A DNA stretch of 64,000 nt from Bacteroidales bacterium (GCA_025210735.1 JAOARD010000071.1:62001-126000); one strand, 5' to 3'. Positions 26,667-35,166 are shown, numbered from the stretch's first letter. Made by a program: numbers and translations. Notes: generated by a model from the letters alone, not told the origin.

Positions 26667-27272
26667 ATGAATAACCTTAACTTGTCAATAGAGAAAATAA
26701 AGTGTCTGCGAACCAGTATTGAGATAAGTCGTGATGAGATATACTGTGCCGGAGTTTTTATACCAATAACAGAGAGTCAGGATAATGTCTTACCCGATAA
26801 TGGAGTGCGGTCATTTGTTACATCGGTAAGTAAATTTTCAGGAGGATATGAGAAGTTGCTCAAAGAGGATTTTGATTTCTCTTTTGGTGATGATTATATG
26901 TTAATACTCCATCTTATAGAGAAAGATGATGGCGAAATATATAACTGTTTTGCATCGGGCGAATGCACAAAAGAGATAGCAAATATAGATATATGGGAAA
27001 ATCTTAAAAATATTGTTGTTAAAGAGGTTGGTAACATTGGTGTTTTGGGGATGTTAGATTATAAATCTGCATTGATGAAACTTGTAACAAAAGCTCTTCC
27101 CGGATTTTTTAAAGATCTGTTTATACAGGTTAAACGTGATGATATTCTTGAGGTAAAACGATTTACAAAAGCTAATTTAGCTGAGTTTGCAGATTCACCA
27201 AATGGAAAAACGTTTCTGTTTAAGAATGTGTTTGCAAAATATGAGGTAACAATTAAGCTTAATATTAGCTAG
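26667..27272 (+). CDS. Conserved-looking hypothetical protein
   Basis: 201 residues, no signal peptide or membrane segment, mixed alpha/beta composition with acidic patches (KEDFDFSFGDDYMLILHLIE). No domain was recognised. It is flanked by a terminator-like hairpin upstream and a bidirectional hairpin downstream, so it is an isolated transcription unit. Coding bias and a clean ATG support a real gene; function unknown. Confidence 0.6.
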   Translation: MNNLNLSIEKIKCLRTSIEISRDEIYCAGVFIPITESQDNVLPDNGVRSFVTSVSKFSGGYEKLLKEDFDFSFGDDYMLILHLIEKDDGEIYNCFASGECTKEIANIDIWENLKNIVVKEVGNIGVLGMLDYKSALMKLVTKALPGFFKDLFIQVKRDDILEVKRFTKANLAEFADSPNGKTFLFKNVFAKYEVTIKLNIS

Positions 27273-27289
27273 TTTTAGGTGTGGTTTAT

Positions 27290-27318
27290 GTGGTCGTGAC
27301 TATACTGTTCACGGCCAC
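27290..27318. terminator. Bidirectional hairpin between converging unknown gene and LuxR pseudogene
   Basis: GTGGTCGTGA (27290-27299) and TCACGGCCAC (27309-27318) form a 10-bp stem with one G-U pair and a 9-nt loop, 18 bp after the plus-strand stop. Confidence 0.65.
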
Positions 27319-27326
27319 TTAAACAT

Positions 27327-28004
27327 TTAAAACCTATTAACAATAAGCGATGTTGTACTCAGAATATTCAACTTCTTTATTATTCTTCGTCGGTGTGTAT
27401 CAACAGTATGTTTGCTTATATATAGTGTTTCTGATATCTGAATACTTGACATACCTCTGCAAAGCATATCATATATTTCCCTCTCTCTTTTAGAAAGTGG
27501 TTTTATATTATGATTTACACTTTGGTATGTAAAGTTGTATATCTCTTCCTGTTTATAATAGAGTATAATGTTTATATCGTTGTCACTCTTTATATCTGTA
27601 ATATTTGTACATATATTTTTGCATATAAAGTTAGATCTGCCTTTTTCAGGAAGTATAAGAAGAGAGTGCGATAAAATCTTTATATAACTGCCATCTGCAG
27701 TTTTAAGTCTGTAGTTTAACCTAAGTATATCAAATCCTGGATTATATTCTGATATAAGAATCTTACTGTATAATCTTTTTATATCTCCGGATATTATTAA
27801 ACAGTCAGCAGGATGGATTAAAGATCTGAAAGTGCAGAATGTTACTTTACTACAGTCTATACCCGTTATTGTTTTAAAATTGTCAGACAGGTATACAATG
27901 CGTTTCTCTATAATATCTACTATATAGAAAAACTGATCTGGCAGATTCTCTCTGTATATTATAACCTCATTTGTAGAGATATTATTTGTGTATTTAGAAA
28001 CGGT
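27327..28004 (-). pseudogene. PAS-LuxR transcriptional regulator lacking its 5' end and start codon
   Basis: The minus frame is open for 225 codons. It encodes a PAS-like domain (DQFFYIVDIIEKRIVYLSDN, ITGIDCSK, FRSLIHPADC, NYRLKTADGSYIKILSHSLL) followed by a complete LuxR HTH (PLSKREREIYDMLCRG, ISETLYISKHTVDTHRRRII, KKLNILSTTSL). A stop codon lies directly upstream (28005-28007), and there is no ATG, GTG or TTG before the HTH region, so no usable start precedes the PAS domain. Bacteroidota relatives normally carry about 40-70 more N-terminal residues. Best read as a 5'-truncated pseudogene; sequencing error or a non-canonical start is the alternative. Confidence 0.75.
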
Positions 28005-28061
28005 TTAAAATTCAACCCTCAGCTTTTTTATAGGTGAAATATGAAGACTAATTTCGTTAAA

Positions 28062-28077
28062 TTCCATTTAAATGGAA
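28062..28077. repeat. 16-bp perfect palindrome
   Basis: TTCCATTTAAATGGAA reads the same on both strands and sits about 60 bp upstream of the point where the LuxR reading frame is lost. It may be an operator or the scar of an element; undecided. Confidence 0.5.
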
Positions 28078-28263
28078 CCACCATTCGCATAAAATTAGCC
28101 TTATTGTGCTTTGTTTTTCATTGATAAAAAATTCCAAAAATAAATTTAAGCAGTTCCTTAATAATGTATGATCCAAAAAATACGATTACTTACTGTTTGT
28201 AGTGTCTATATTTAAACAGCACCCCAAATAATATCTGAAATATAGTTAAAAAGGTATAATATA

Positions 28264-28302
28264 TAAAGAGTTAAATGGTAATGTAACGCATTTAACTCTT
28301 TA
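28264..28302 (-). terminator. Hairpin after YyaL-like gene
   Basis: TAAAGAGTTAAATG (28264-28277) pairs perfectly with CATTTAACTCTTTA (28289-28302), loop 11 nt, beginning 22 bp past the stop of the minus-strand gene. Confidence 0.7.
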
Positions 28303-28324
28303 TGTTATGATTTGAATGATAGCT

Positions 28325-30349
28325 TTATAATAGTCTGCTCAGTTCTGTCATTATATCTTGTGTACTGAACAATGGTTTAGAGCAACTATTATTGTAACAT
28401 ATATACGCTGCTGTTTTATTGGTAACAGACTTATCTTTAAGTGAAGGAACGTTCTCTGTTACACCACCGGTGAATATCAGACCCGGACTGTATATCTGCA
28501 TTATATTGTTGCGCATCTCGTTTGCATCTTTGCCAATAATAGATATCTCTATTGGGGTAAATGCAGCATTTCCCAGAAGAATAGCCCAGTTAGCATAGTA
28601 AGCTCCTCCGTTAACTATTGTGTTCTCTACAATTGCAAGCATACGCATAGCCATATTATAATAGTTGTTATTTTTGTATATATACGATAGCTTAAACAGG
28701 TTATTAGCCATAACAGAGTTAGATCCGGGCACTACATTATCAGTTATATCCTGCTTTCTTGTAACTATCTCTTTATCATTGTCAGATGTAAAATAAAACA
28801 GTCCTGACTTTTTGCTGTAGAAGTGCTTTATACTGTATTCGGTTATTGTAAAAGCACTATCTATCCATTCCTGGTCAAATGTAACCTCATACAGCGATAT
28901 AAACGCATCAACTATATTGGCATAATCATCAAGAAATGCATTTACTGTAATCTTTCCATCTTTATATATACGTTTAAGCTCTCCGTTACTATTAAGCATA
29001 TTCTGTTTAATAAACAGAGCACATTTAAGAGCTGTATCAAGATATTCAGGTTTTGTTGTAGCCTTGTAGGCATCTGTATAAGCCTTTATTGTTAATGCAT
29101 TCCATGATGTTATTATCTTGTCATCAACACCCGGTTTTGTGCGTCTGTTTCTTGCACTATATACCTTTTCTCTGAATTTATCTATAGCTTGTTTAAAAAT
29201 ATCCTTATCAAGATTGTTCTTCTCTGTAAACTGACTTATACTATCATATGCATGCAGAACATTGTTACCATGTTCCCAGTTACCTTCCTCTGTAATGTTA
29301 AAGTATCTGCATATAACATTTGTATGTTCTGGTTCCATAAAACCTGTTAATTTGCTCTTTTTCCATATATAGAACTTACCCTCTGTTCCTTCTGTATCTG
29401 CATCAAGCGATGAAAAAAACATACCGTCTCTGCTTAACATCTCTGTCTCAAAAAATTTTGTTGTCTGTTCAACAGTGTTAAGGTATTCGTTATTGCCTGT
29501 TACCTGATACATTTTGGCATACAGACTTATCAGTTGTGCATTATCGTAAAGCATCTTTTCAAAATGAGGAACCTTCCAGATATTATCTGTTGAGTAACGA
29601 CAGAAACCACCTCCGATATGATCGTATATACCTCCTGCTGCCATTTTGGTAAGTGCGGTCTCTGCACCAAGAAGTGCTTTTGTATTGTTTGTATAGTATT
29701 GATATTGTAACAGGAACTCAATACCTATTGGCAACGGAAATTTTGGCGTGCTGTCAAAACCTCCGTTTGTAAAATCTATACTTTTTGAGTAAGTATCAAA
29801 CAACGATCTGTAGTGACCTTTGCTTCTGTTTGCCGATATATTCTCTGGTGTCTCTATAATGTTAGTTGCGGTTATACCCTTTGCTAACTCGTTAGCCTGA
29901 TCAACAATATTATCGGGTGTATTTTTATATATATCAATTATCTGTTGCATCAGAGCAAGCCAGTTCTCTTTAGGGAAGTATGTGGCTGCATAAAACGGTT
30001 TTCCGTCTGGCAGAGCAAATGCATTAAGAGGCCATCCGCCTCTGCCGGTTGTAAGATGTGCGGCATCCATATACACATTGTCTATATCCGGGCGCTCCTC
30101 TCTGTCTACCTTAATACATACAAAATGTTTGTTCATATACTCTGCAACACTGTTGTCTTCAAACGATTCATGTGCCATTACATGACACCAATGGCATGCT
30201 GAGTATCCGATACTTACAATTATTGGTTTATTATTATTTATAGCTTTGTCAAGAGCTTCGTTGCCCCATTCGTACCAATCTACAGGATTGTTCTCATGTT
30301 GTTTCAGGTATGGGCTATTTGCATATTGTAATCTGTTTTTGATAGTCAT
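28325..30349 (-). CDS. Thioredoxin-domain protein, YyaL/SSP411 family (DUF255)
   Basis: A 674-residue cytoplasmic protein. Residues 1-160 form the DUF255 thioredoxin-like domain with NSPYLKQHENNPVDWYEWG, YSACHWCHVMAHESF (C52 and C55 as CHWC) and DREERPDID. Residues 170-674 are an (alpha/alpha)6-type domain resembling N-acylglucosamine epimerases/glycosidases (GGIYDHIGGGFCRYSTD, LYDNAQLISLYA). Length and order match YyaL and mammalian SPATA20. The biochemical role is not established; a redox function linked to the CxxC is possible. Monocistronic, located just upstream of the selenium operon's end on the same strand but separated from it by a strong hairpin. Confidence 0.92.
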   Translation of the reverse strand: MTIKNRLQYANSPYLKQHENNPVDWYEWGNEALDKAINNNKPIIVSIGYSACHWCHVMAHESFEDNSVAEYMNKHFVCIKVDREERPDIDNVYMDAAHLTTGRGGWPLNAFALPDGKPFYAATYFPKENWLALMQQIIDIYKNTPDNIVDQANELAKGITATNIIETPENISANRSKGHYRSLFDTYSKSIDFTNGGFDSTPKFPLPIGIEFLLQYQYYTNNTKALLGAETALTKMAAGGIYDHIGGGFCRYSTDNIWKVPHFEKMLYDNAQLISLYAKMYQVTGNNEYLNTVEQTTKFFETEMLSRDGMFFSSLDADTEGTEGKFYIWKKSKLTGFMEPEHTNVICRYFNITEEGNWEHGNNVLHAYDSISQFTEKNNLDKDIFKQAIDKFREKVYSARNRRTKPGVDDKIITSWNALTIKAYTDAYKATTKPEYLDTALKCALFIKQNMLNSNGELKRIYKDGKITVNAFLDDYANIVDAFISLYEVTFDQEWIDSAFTITEYSIKHFYSKKSGLFYFTSDNDKEIVTRKQDITDNVVPGSNSVMANNLFKLSYIYKNNNYYNMAMRMLAIVENTIVNGGAYYANWAILLGNAAFTPIEISIIGKDANEMRNNIMQIYSPGLIFTGGVTENVPSLKDKSVTNKTAAYICYNNSCSKPLFSTQDIMTELSRLL

Positions 30350-30440
30350 ACTAGTTATAATTTTATCAGATAAACAGATTGGTAATTGTTATGTTCAGGA
30401 TAGACTGATGCCTTAGCAGGCATATTGCAGCAAACATAAA

Positions 30441-30476
30441 TCAGTTGTCTGTACTATTCATAATACAGACAACTGA
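30441..30476 (-). terminator. Terminator of the selenium operon
   Basis: TCAGTTGTCTGTA (30441-30453) pairs perfectly with TACAGACAACTGA (30464-30476), 13-bp stem, 10-nt loop, 8 bp after the selD stop on the minus strand, followed by TTTATGTTTG. Confidence 0.8.
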
Positions 30477-30484
30477 CATGTAGA

Positions 30485-31537
30485 CTATATTAAAACAACG
30501 TATTTGCTGTCCTTCTCTTTTACCTCACCAATAATAGCCGCATTTGGATGTAATCCGGTCTGCATTATATCACTCAACAGACTATCTGCACTCTCTGCCG
30601 GAACCGATATAAGTAATCCTCCTGAGGTTTGTGCATCGTTAGCTAAAAGTAACCTGTTATATCTTACACTTTCTGTAACAGTAACCTTCTCCTCAATATA
30701 CTCTCTGTTGCGGAATATTGCACCTGGTATACAACCATCGTCTAATAACTCCTCTGCATCAGGAAAAACCGGAATAGTTTCGCTATCTATTGTAACAGTT
30801 ACATTACTTGCCTCAGCCATCTCAATAGTATGACCAAGCAGACCAAAACCGGTAATATCAGTACATGCATTTGCGTTATACTTCTGCATCAGTTCTGCCG
30901 CCTTTTTATTCAGTAGCTTCATCTGATCAAGAGCCTGCTGGTAGATACTGTTATCTACCATATCAAGTCTTTTTGCAGTTGTAATAACACCTGTACCTAT
31001 AGGTTTAGTCAATATAAGTTTGTCGCCCGGTTTTGCTCCGGCATTTGTTATAAGTTTGTCAGGATGTACTGTGCCAACAACAGCAAGTCCGTACTTTGGC
31101 GGATAATCCTCTATTGTATGACCACCCAGAATTACAGCCCCGGCCTCAGTTGTTTTGGTCTGACCACCCTTTATTATATCGGCAAAAGCCTCTAACGGAA
31201 TCTTCTCTGACGAAAACATCATAAGGTTAAGAGCCATAAGAGGTGTTCCGCCCATTGCATACACATCGCTAAGTGCATTTGCTGCTGCAATCTCGCCAAA
31301 TTCATGCGGATCAGAACAGACAGGAGGAAAGAAATCTGTAGTATATATCAGTGCCGTTTCATCATTAAGTTTGTAAACCCCGGCATCATCATGTGTCTCT
31401 ATATCAACCAATATGTTTGCATCATCCGGTTTGGGGATATGCTCAAGAATCTTAGAGAGTACCTTAGGTGGTATTTTAGCAGAACACCCTCCGTACTCTA
31501 CGGTGGTCATAAGATCAAATTTATTATTATTGTCCAT
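30485..31537 (-). CDS. selD: Selenide, water dikinase (selenophosphate synthetase), cysteine form
   Basis: A 350-residue ATP-dependent enzyme making selenophosphate from selenide. The active-site region reads YGGCSAKIPP with Cys18 and Lys21; the usual residue order is GGC(A/G)xK and in some organisms the Cys is selenocysteine, which is not the case here. The AIR-synthase-like core shows YTTDFFPPVCSDPHEFGEIA, AANALSDVYAMGG, GGHTIEDYPPKYGLAVVG and ACTDITGFGLLGH, all typical. It is the last gene of a four-gene operon with DUF3343, a class V PLP enzyme and yedF, 11 bp after DUF3343. No selA, selB or tRNA-Sec gene is in the window, so the end use of selenophosphate is not shown. Confidence 0.95.
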   Translation of the reverse strand: MDNNNKFDLMTTVEYGGCSAKIPPKVLSKILEHIPKPDDANILVDIETHDDAGVYKLNDETALIYTTDFFPPVCSDPHEFGEIAAANALSDVYAMGGTPLMALNLMMFSSEKIPLEAFADIIKGGQTKTTEAGAVILGGHTIEDYPPKYGLAVVGTVHPDKLITNAGAKPGDKLILTKPIGTGVITTAKRLDMVDNSIYQQALDQMKLLNKKAAELMQKYNANACTDITGFGLLGHTIEMAEASNVTVTIDSETIPVFPDAEELLDDGCIPGAIFRNREYIEEKVTVTESVRYNRLLLANDAQTSGGLLISVPAESADSLLSDIMQTGLHPNAAIIGEVKEKDSKYVVLI

Positions 31538-31548
31538 TTAATACGCTT

Positions 31549-31767
31549 TTATATTGTAATGTGTCTGTGCCATATACTGTTTCTGGTAAGTATATCAATA
31601 ACCATCTCTACATTCTCTGTAGCTGTTGTAATGCTCATACCGCATTCTGCCGATATCTCTTTGGGTACAGGAACAACAGCATACTTAATATCTGTTTTGC
31701 CAAGTGTTCTGTCGCTCTTTATAGCATCTCTTGTAGTTCTGAAAACAAAATATTCTCTTCTATTCAT
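31549..31767 (-). CDS. DUF3343 putative Se/S carrier-like protein
   Basis: A 72-residue protein matching the small DUF3343 family: FVFRTTRDAIKSDRTLG near the start, VPVPKEISAECGMSI in the middle with the conserved Cys about 42. Members are proposed selenium or sulfur carriers and sit beside yedF, selD and class V PLP enzymes. Its ATG overlaps the stop of the upstream PLP gene (ATGA, 4 bp), which implies translational coupling. Confidence 0.85.
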   Translation of the reverse strand: MNRREYFVFRTTRDAIKSDRTLGKTDIKYAVVPVPKEISAECGMSITTATENVEMVIDILTRNSIWHRHITI

Positions 31768-32894
31768 TCTACTACATCTTTTATGGCACTGTACATATAT
31801 TCAAGATCATCTTTAGTATGGAGCGGTGATAGTGATAATCTGCACGATCCTGTTTCGCCGGTTTTAAGATATTTGTGAGCAACAGGAGCACAGTGTAATC
31901 CTGATCTTGTCTCTATACCAAATCTGCTATATAACTCCGATGATAGCGTTGAACTGCTAATACTATTATGTGTTATAGAGAATAGTGACGATTGATTATC
32001 AGGATTATTGGCACAGATAACATTTAATCCCTCTATACTCTTTATCTTATCAATAATATCTATAACATCAGAGTGTGTATGGTTATATTCAAGAGGATTG
32101 TTAAGAGCAGCAAGAAGTCCTGCAAAGCCAACTATATTTGGAGTACCTGCCATAAACTTATCGGGAGCATAATCCGGCATATCTATCTCTTCTGAGTTAC
32201 TTCCGGTACCACCCTCAATAAGTGTATCTACATTATCAGTGTCTTTTATATAAACACCTCCGGTTCCTGTTGGTCCGCCTATTGCTTTATGTCCGGTAAA
32301 AGCAGCAAAATCAATATCCCATAAGTCGCAGTTCAGATGCTCTTTTCCAACCGATTGTGCTCCATCAACCAACAGAGCAACATCAGGAGCAGCCTCTTTA
32401 ATCTCTTTAATGGGCTGTATTAATCCGTTTACATTACTTACATGGTTAACAATTATAAGTCTGGTTTTAGAGGTAATCTGTTTACAGATATGTTCTGTAT
32501 CTATTAAGCCATCACTATGTGCATGTAATACATCCCATGAAATATTGTTTCTGTCGGCAAAAGATTTCAACGGACGCATAACAGCATTGTGCTCTAAAGG
32601 GCTTACCAATACATGATCGCCACTTTTCAGAAAACCTTTTATTACAGTGTTAATTGCCTGAGTAGCATTATTACATAACACAATGTTCTCAGCCATATCT
32701 GTATGCAATAGTTCAGCCAGTTTATCTCTGGTATCCTCTACAATTGATGATGCATCAATACTACGTTTGTAGAATGATCTGCCATATGTTCCACCTATAT
32801 TATCTATATAGTTACATATAGCTTCGGCAACACTTTTATGTTTCGGAAAAGAGGTGCTACTGTTATCAAAATATGTAAGGCGCTCTTTACCCAT
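31764..32894 (-). CDS. Class V PLP enzyme of the selenium-linked cysteine desulfurase family
   Basis: A 376-residue SufS/NifS-like enzyme. The PLP lysine is Lys203 in FTGHKAIGGPTG, LLVDGAQSVG carries the cofactor aspartate, and the catalytic cysteine Cys335 lies in ETRSGLHCAPVAHKYL. Together with yedF, DUF3343 and selD this fits the subgroup (TIGR01977-type) found in selenium-utilisation loci, where it is thought to release Se or S from (seleno)cysteine. The start overlaps the yedF stop by one base (TAATG) and the end overlaps DUF3343, so all four genes are tightly coupled. Whether cysteine or selenocysteine is preferred cannot be told. Confidence 0.88.
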   Translation of the reverse strand: MGKERLTYFDNSSTSFPKHKSVAEAICNYIDNIGGTYGRSFYKRSIDASSIVEDTRDKLAELLHTDMAENIVLCNNATQAINTVIKGFLKSGDHVLVSPLEHNAVMRPLKSFADRNNISWDVLHAHSDGLIDTEHICKQITSKTRLIIVNHVSNVNGLIQPIKEIKEAAPDVALLVDGAQSVGKEHLNCDLWDIDFAAFTGHKAIGGPTGTGGVYIKDTDNVDTLIEGGTGSNSEEIDMPDYAPDKFMAGTPNIVGFAGLLAALNNPLEYNHTHSDVIDIIDKIKSIEGLNVICANNPDNQSSLFSITHNSISSSTLSSELYSRFGIETRSGLHCAPVAHKYLKTGETGSCRLSLSPLHTKDDLEYMYSAIKDVVE

Positions 32895-33502
32895 TACGGA
32901 ATAACTATTTTAGCAGCTTTATCCATAATGTCAGATATAGTATACATATTTGATATTGTACCTACCTCAACCTTATCTTTAATATCATAAAAATCAACAC
33001 ATGTTCCGCAAACAATAATCTTAACACCACTGTTGTTTAACTCTTTTAATGCATCTGTAACACCAGAGTTTTGTGTAGTAAGTTTAACACCTGAGTTATA
33101 AAATATCACATGCGATGGTAATCTGTCCAGCTCTGATATTGTATTTATAAAAGCCTTTATAAGAATCTCTCCAAGTTCAGGATCACCTTCGCCCATCTTA
33201 TTACTCTTTACTGTAATTACCGTATTACTTAACTCGTTCTTTTCCGGAACGGGGCAATACTCCTCTGTAATCTGCGGAGCTACAGTATCACCCGATGTAT
33301 TAAACTTTATTCTGAACTCATTACCATCGCTCTCAGTATTAATCTCAATCTTCTGATCGTTCAGATAAGAACATACATTCTTAAATGCAATATCATTATC
33401 GCATATAACCTCAATATCTGTTCCCTTAGCTGCCTCTTTTATTGCTTTTCTTGTTAATATAAGTGGTTTAGGACATAACTGCCCTTTTGTATCTACAATC
33501 AT
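32894..33502 (-). CDS. yedF: Selenium metabolism protein YedF (TusA-DsrE fusion)
   Basis: A 202-residue fusion: residues 1-70 are TusA-like with the CPxP motif (DTKGQLCPKPLI, Cys10), residues about 95-200 are DsrE-like (VIFYNSGVKLT, GVKIIVCGTCVDFYDI with two more cysteines). This two-domain form is the selenium-associated YedF (TIGR03527-type), thought to carry persulfide or perselenide. It is the first gene of the operon yedF, PLP enzyme, DUF3343, selD. A possible promoter lies 24 bp upstream. Confidence 0.92.
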   Translation of the reverse strand: MIVDTKGQLCPKPLILTRKAIKEAAKGTDIEVICDNDIAFKNVCSYLNDQKIEINTESDGNEFRIKFNTSGDTVAPQITEEYCPVPEKNELSNTVITVKSNKMGEGDPELGEILIKAFINTISELDRLPSHVIFYNSGVKLTTQNSGVTDALKELNNSGVKIIVCGTCVDFYDIKDKVEVGTISNMYTISDIMDKAAKIVIP

Positions 33503-33525
33503 ACCATGAAGTTTTTTTGAAGATG

Positions 33526-33560
33526 CAAATTTAGTTTTTTTGATTTACAGAGAGCCGAAA
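33526..33560 (-). promoter_or_regulatory. Possible promoter of the selenium operon
   Basis: On the minus strand TAAATTTG (plus 33526-33533) fits the TAnnTTTG -7 box, and a TTTCG (plus 33556-33560) lies about 22 bp further upstream at a -33-like position. The -7 box ends 23 bp before the yedF ATG. The -33 match is imperfect. Confidence 0.38.
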
Positions 33561-33674
33561 TTCGTTTTAAGAATTATCTATTATCCATTAATAGCGGGTT
33601 TGTAATTATAAATGGTTAGTGGTAAATTATTAATTCCGATCAAATTAACCATTTACAACTAATAATTACATTAA

Positions 33675-33755
33675 CCAAAGCTGATGTTTGCTTTAGTATC
33701 ATTATGCCAATACAGTATCGGGTTAGCTATAGCTTGTACCTCGCCAATTAACAAC
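33675..33755 (+). repeat. Intergenic repeat family 2, copy 1
   Basis: Shares with copies 2 and 3 the core TTTAGTATCATTATGCCAAT followed by the segment ending GGGTTAG, and with copy 3 the end TATAGCTTG..CCTCGCCA and AATTAACAA. All three copies lie in the same orientation. Confidence 0.85.
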
Positions 33756-33909
33756 TAACCTGATATCTGTATATTCTGATAGATTTAGAGTATATTTTAA
33801 TATATTTGCTTATAATATGCAGATCTCTTCTTTGTATATACTACAAAACAGACATAGTTGTAAGATAACAACAGAACAATAAACAGATTAATTTTGAATT
33901 AGATTTATA

Positions 33910-34479
33910 ATGGAAAGACTCTACTCCGGACGAATAAAGATAGATGATACTGATGGATTCTCAATAGAAGTTCCACCAAAGCGAAATTTATTTGTAATAA
34001 TACTCATTCTTATTTGGATAGTCGGGTGGGTAAAAGGGGAGTTGTTTGCTTTTGATATGTTAATAGAATCTTATGAAGATGGTTGTAAAAGTGATGATCT
34101 GCTTTTCTATATACTCTACATAATTGGATGGACAGTAGGAGGTCTGTTTGTTATAAGATCGTTGTTGTGGATTATTGCAGGTAAAGAGATTATAATTTTT
34201 AGTAAAGATCAACTTATAGTTTCTAAAAAAAGAGCTTTTTTGAGTCCTAAAGTTTATGATCTAAAAGAGATTAAAAATTTTGATTTAAATCCGGGTACAG
34301 ATTCAGGTGATTTCTTTGGAGTGAGACATAATATGGACATGTTGAGAGTTGAAAGTAAAGGAATGTTTAAGTTTAATTACGGGAAAAAAACTATAAAAAT
34401 TGCAAACGGGTTGGATGAAAATGAAGGGAGATTAATCTTGAATAAGATTAAAGAGAAGAACTTACTGAAAGGTGATTGA
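33910..34479 (+). CDS. Membrane protein with bacterial PH-like domain
   Basis: A 189-residue protein with two membrane helices (about 27-45 and 65-90) followed by a beta-rich cytoplasmic domain (KEIIIFSKDQLIVSKKRAFL, VYDLKEIKNFDL) and a closing helix (GLDENEGRLILNKIKEK), the layout of small bacterial PH-domain membrane proteins. Function unknown. It and the next gene lie between direct copies of repeat family 2, so they may have arrived as one unit. Confidence 0.6.
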   Translation: MERLYSGRIKIDDTDGFSIEVPPKRNLFVIILILIWIVGWVKGELFAFDMLIESYEDGCKSDDLLFYILYIIGWTVGGLFVIRSLLWIIAGKEIIIFSKDQLIVSKKRAFLSPKVYDLKEIKNFDLNPGTDSGDFFGVRHNMDMLRVESKGMFKFNYGKKTIKIANGLDENEGRLILNKIKEKNLLKGD

Positions 34480-34530
34480 TTTATAAACGTAAGTATCATT
34501 TAACCATTGAAAAACAGAGAATTGTATAAG

Positions 34531-34854
34531 ATGAAAGATGATGAATCTTTGAATGGTATGTACAGTATTGAAAGCAATTGCAAATATTGTGGATGGGAGA
34601 TTATTAATCTAAACTTGACGGTAGAACAAATAAAAGTTATTCAGAATCTGGTATCTCAGAACAGAAAACTACATGCAGTAAAAAAAATGATGGATGACTT
34701 TGGGATTAATCATGTTGATTCAAAAGGAATTGTCTCTCATTTGAATAAAGATTTTGGTATATGTCATAGATGTAGTTTTGATAAGTTAAAACATGAATAT
34801 ATTGAATGTCCGAAATGCAAATCATTTAATTATAATCTTAAACCAGATATTTAA
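34531..34854 (+). CDS. Small zinc-ribbon-like hypothetical protein
   Basis: 107 residues from ATG 34531 (an in-frame TTG at 34507 is less likely). Three CxxC pairs, CKYC (about residue 19-22), CHRC (about 83-86) and CPKC (about 99-102), suggest a zinc ribbon. A central helical segment (NRKLHAVKKMMDDFGI) resembles the helix of ribosomal L7/L12 C-terminal domains. No function is known to me. It follows the PH-like membrane protein gene by 51 bp. Confidence 0.6.
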   Translation: MKDDESLNGMYSIESNCKYCGWEIINLNLTVEQIKVIQNLVSQNRKLHAVKKMMDDFGINHVDSKGIVSHLNKDFGICHRCSFDKLKHEYIECPKCKSFNYNLKPDI

Positions 34855-34882
34855 AATGAGGAGAATTCATCGGATTTGAAGT

Positions 34883-34962
34883 CCAAAGTTGGTGCGAGTT
34901 TTAGTATCATTATGCCAATGCAGTTTCGGGTTAGCTTAACCATTCATAACTACAAATTCGCC
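34883..34962 (+). repeat. Intergenic repeat family 2, copy 2
   Basis: Begins 28 bp after the zinc-ribbon gene stop: CCAAAGTTGGTGCGAG, then the shared TTTAGTATCATTATGCCAAT core and TTTCGGGTTAGCTTA. The 3' part has diverged from copies 1 and 3 but still ends near a TTCGCC. Confidence 0.8.
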
Positions 34963-35085
34963 TTACTCTAAGCGAAACAGATTTTACACAGACTCTATAT
35001 TAATTAAAAACTATCAACAGATAATATTCTACACCTGATTACGCTAAGAGAGGCTAATATATTTACAGAGTTCGTTAGACCGAAT

Positions 35086-35166
35086 CAAAGCTGGTGCGAG
35101 CTTTAGTATCATTATGCCAATACAGTATCGGGTTAGTTATAGCTTGCATCTCGCCAGAATTAACAA
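35086..35166 (+). repeat. Intergenic repeat family 2, copy 3
   Basis: CAAAGCTGGTGCGAGC, the shared core, GGGTTAGTTATAGCTTGCAT and CTCGCCAGAATTAACAA. The outer parts can pair (CTGG with CCAG, TGCGAGCT with AGCTTGCA with one wobble and a bulge), so the RNA or single strand could fold into a long hairpin. Confidence 0.85.

Larger units (their letters stand above)
28005..28324. other. 320-bp region upstream of the truncated LuxR gene
   Basis: Replaces the expected 5' end of the LuxR gene. It contains a perfect 16-bp palindrome at 28062-28077 and the terminator hairpin at 28264-28302. No coding sequence that restores the regulator N-terminus was found in any minus-strand frame. Confidence 0.5.
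33503..33909. other. 407-bp divergent intergenic region with cassette-flanking repeat
   Basis: Contains the putative selenium-operon promoter, a short AT-rich inverted repeat around 33612-33665, and the first copy of the second repeat family (33675-33755). No ORF. Confidence 0.45.

Noticed and set aside
30485..31537. Selenocysteine-containing SelD
   Set aside because: The active-site codon is a cysteine codon (GGCSAK), and there is no in-frame TGA.
33675..35166. Integron attC sites flanking gene cassettes
   Set aside because: The repeats can fold and sit after small genes, but clear RYYYAAC/GTTRRRY ends in the right places are missing and no integrase is in the window.
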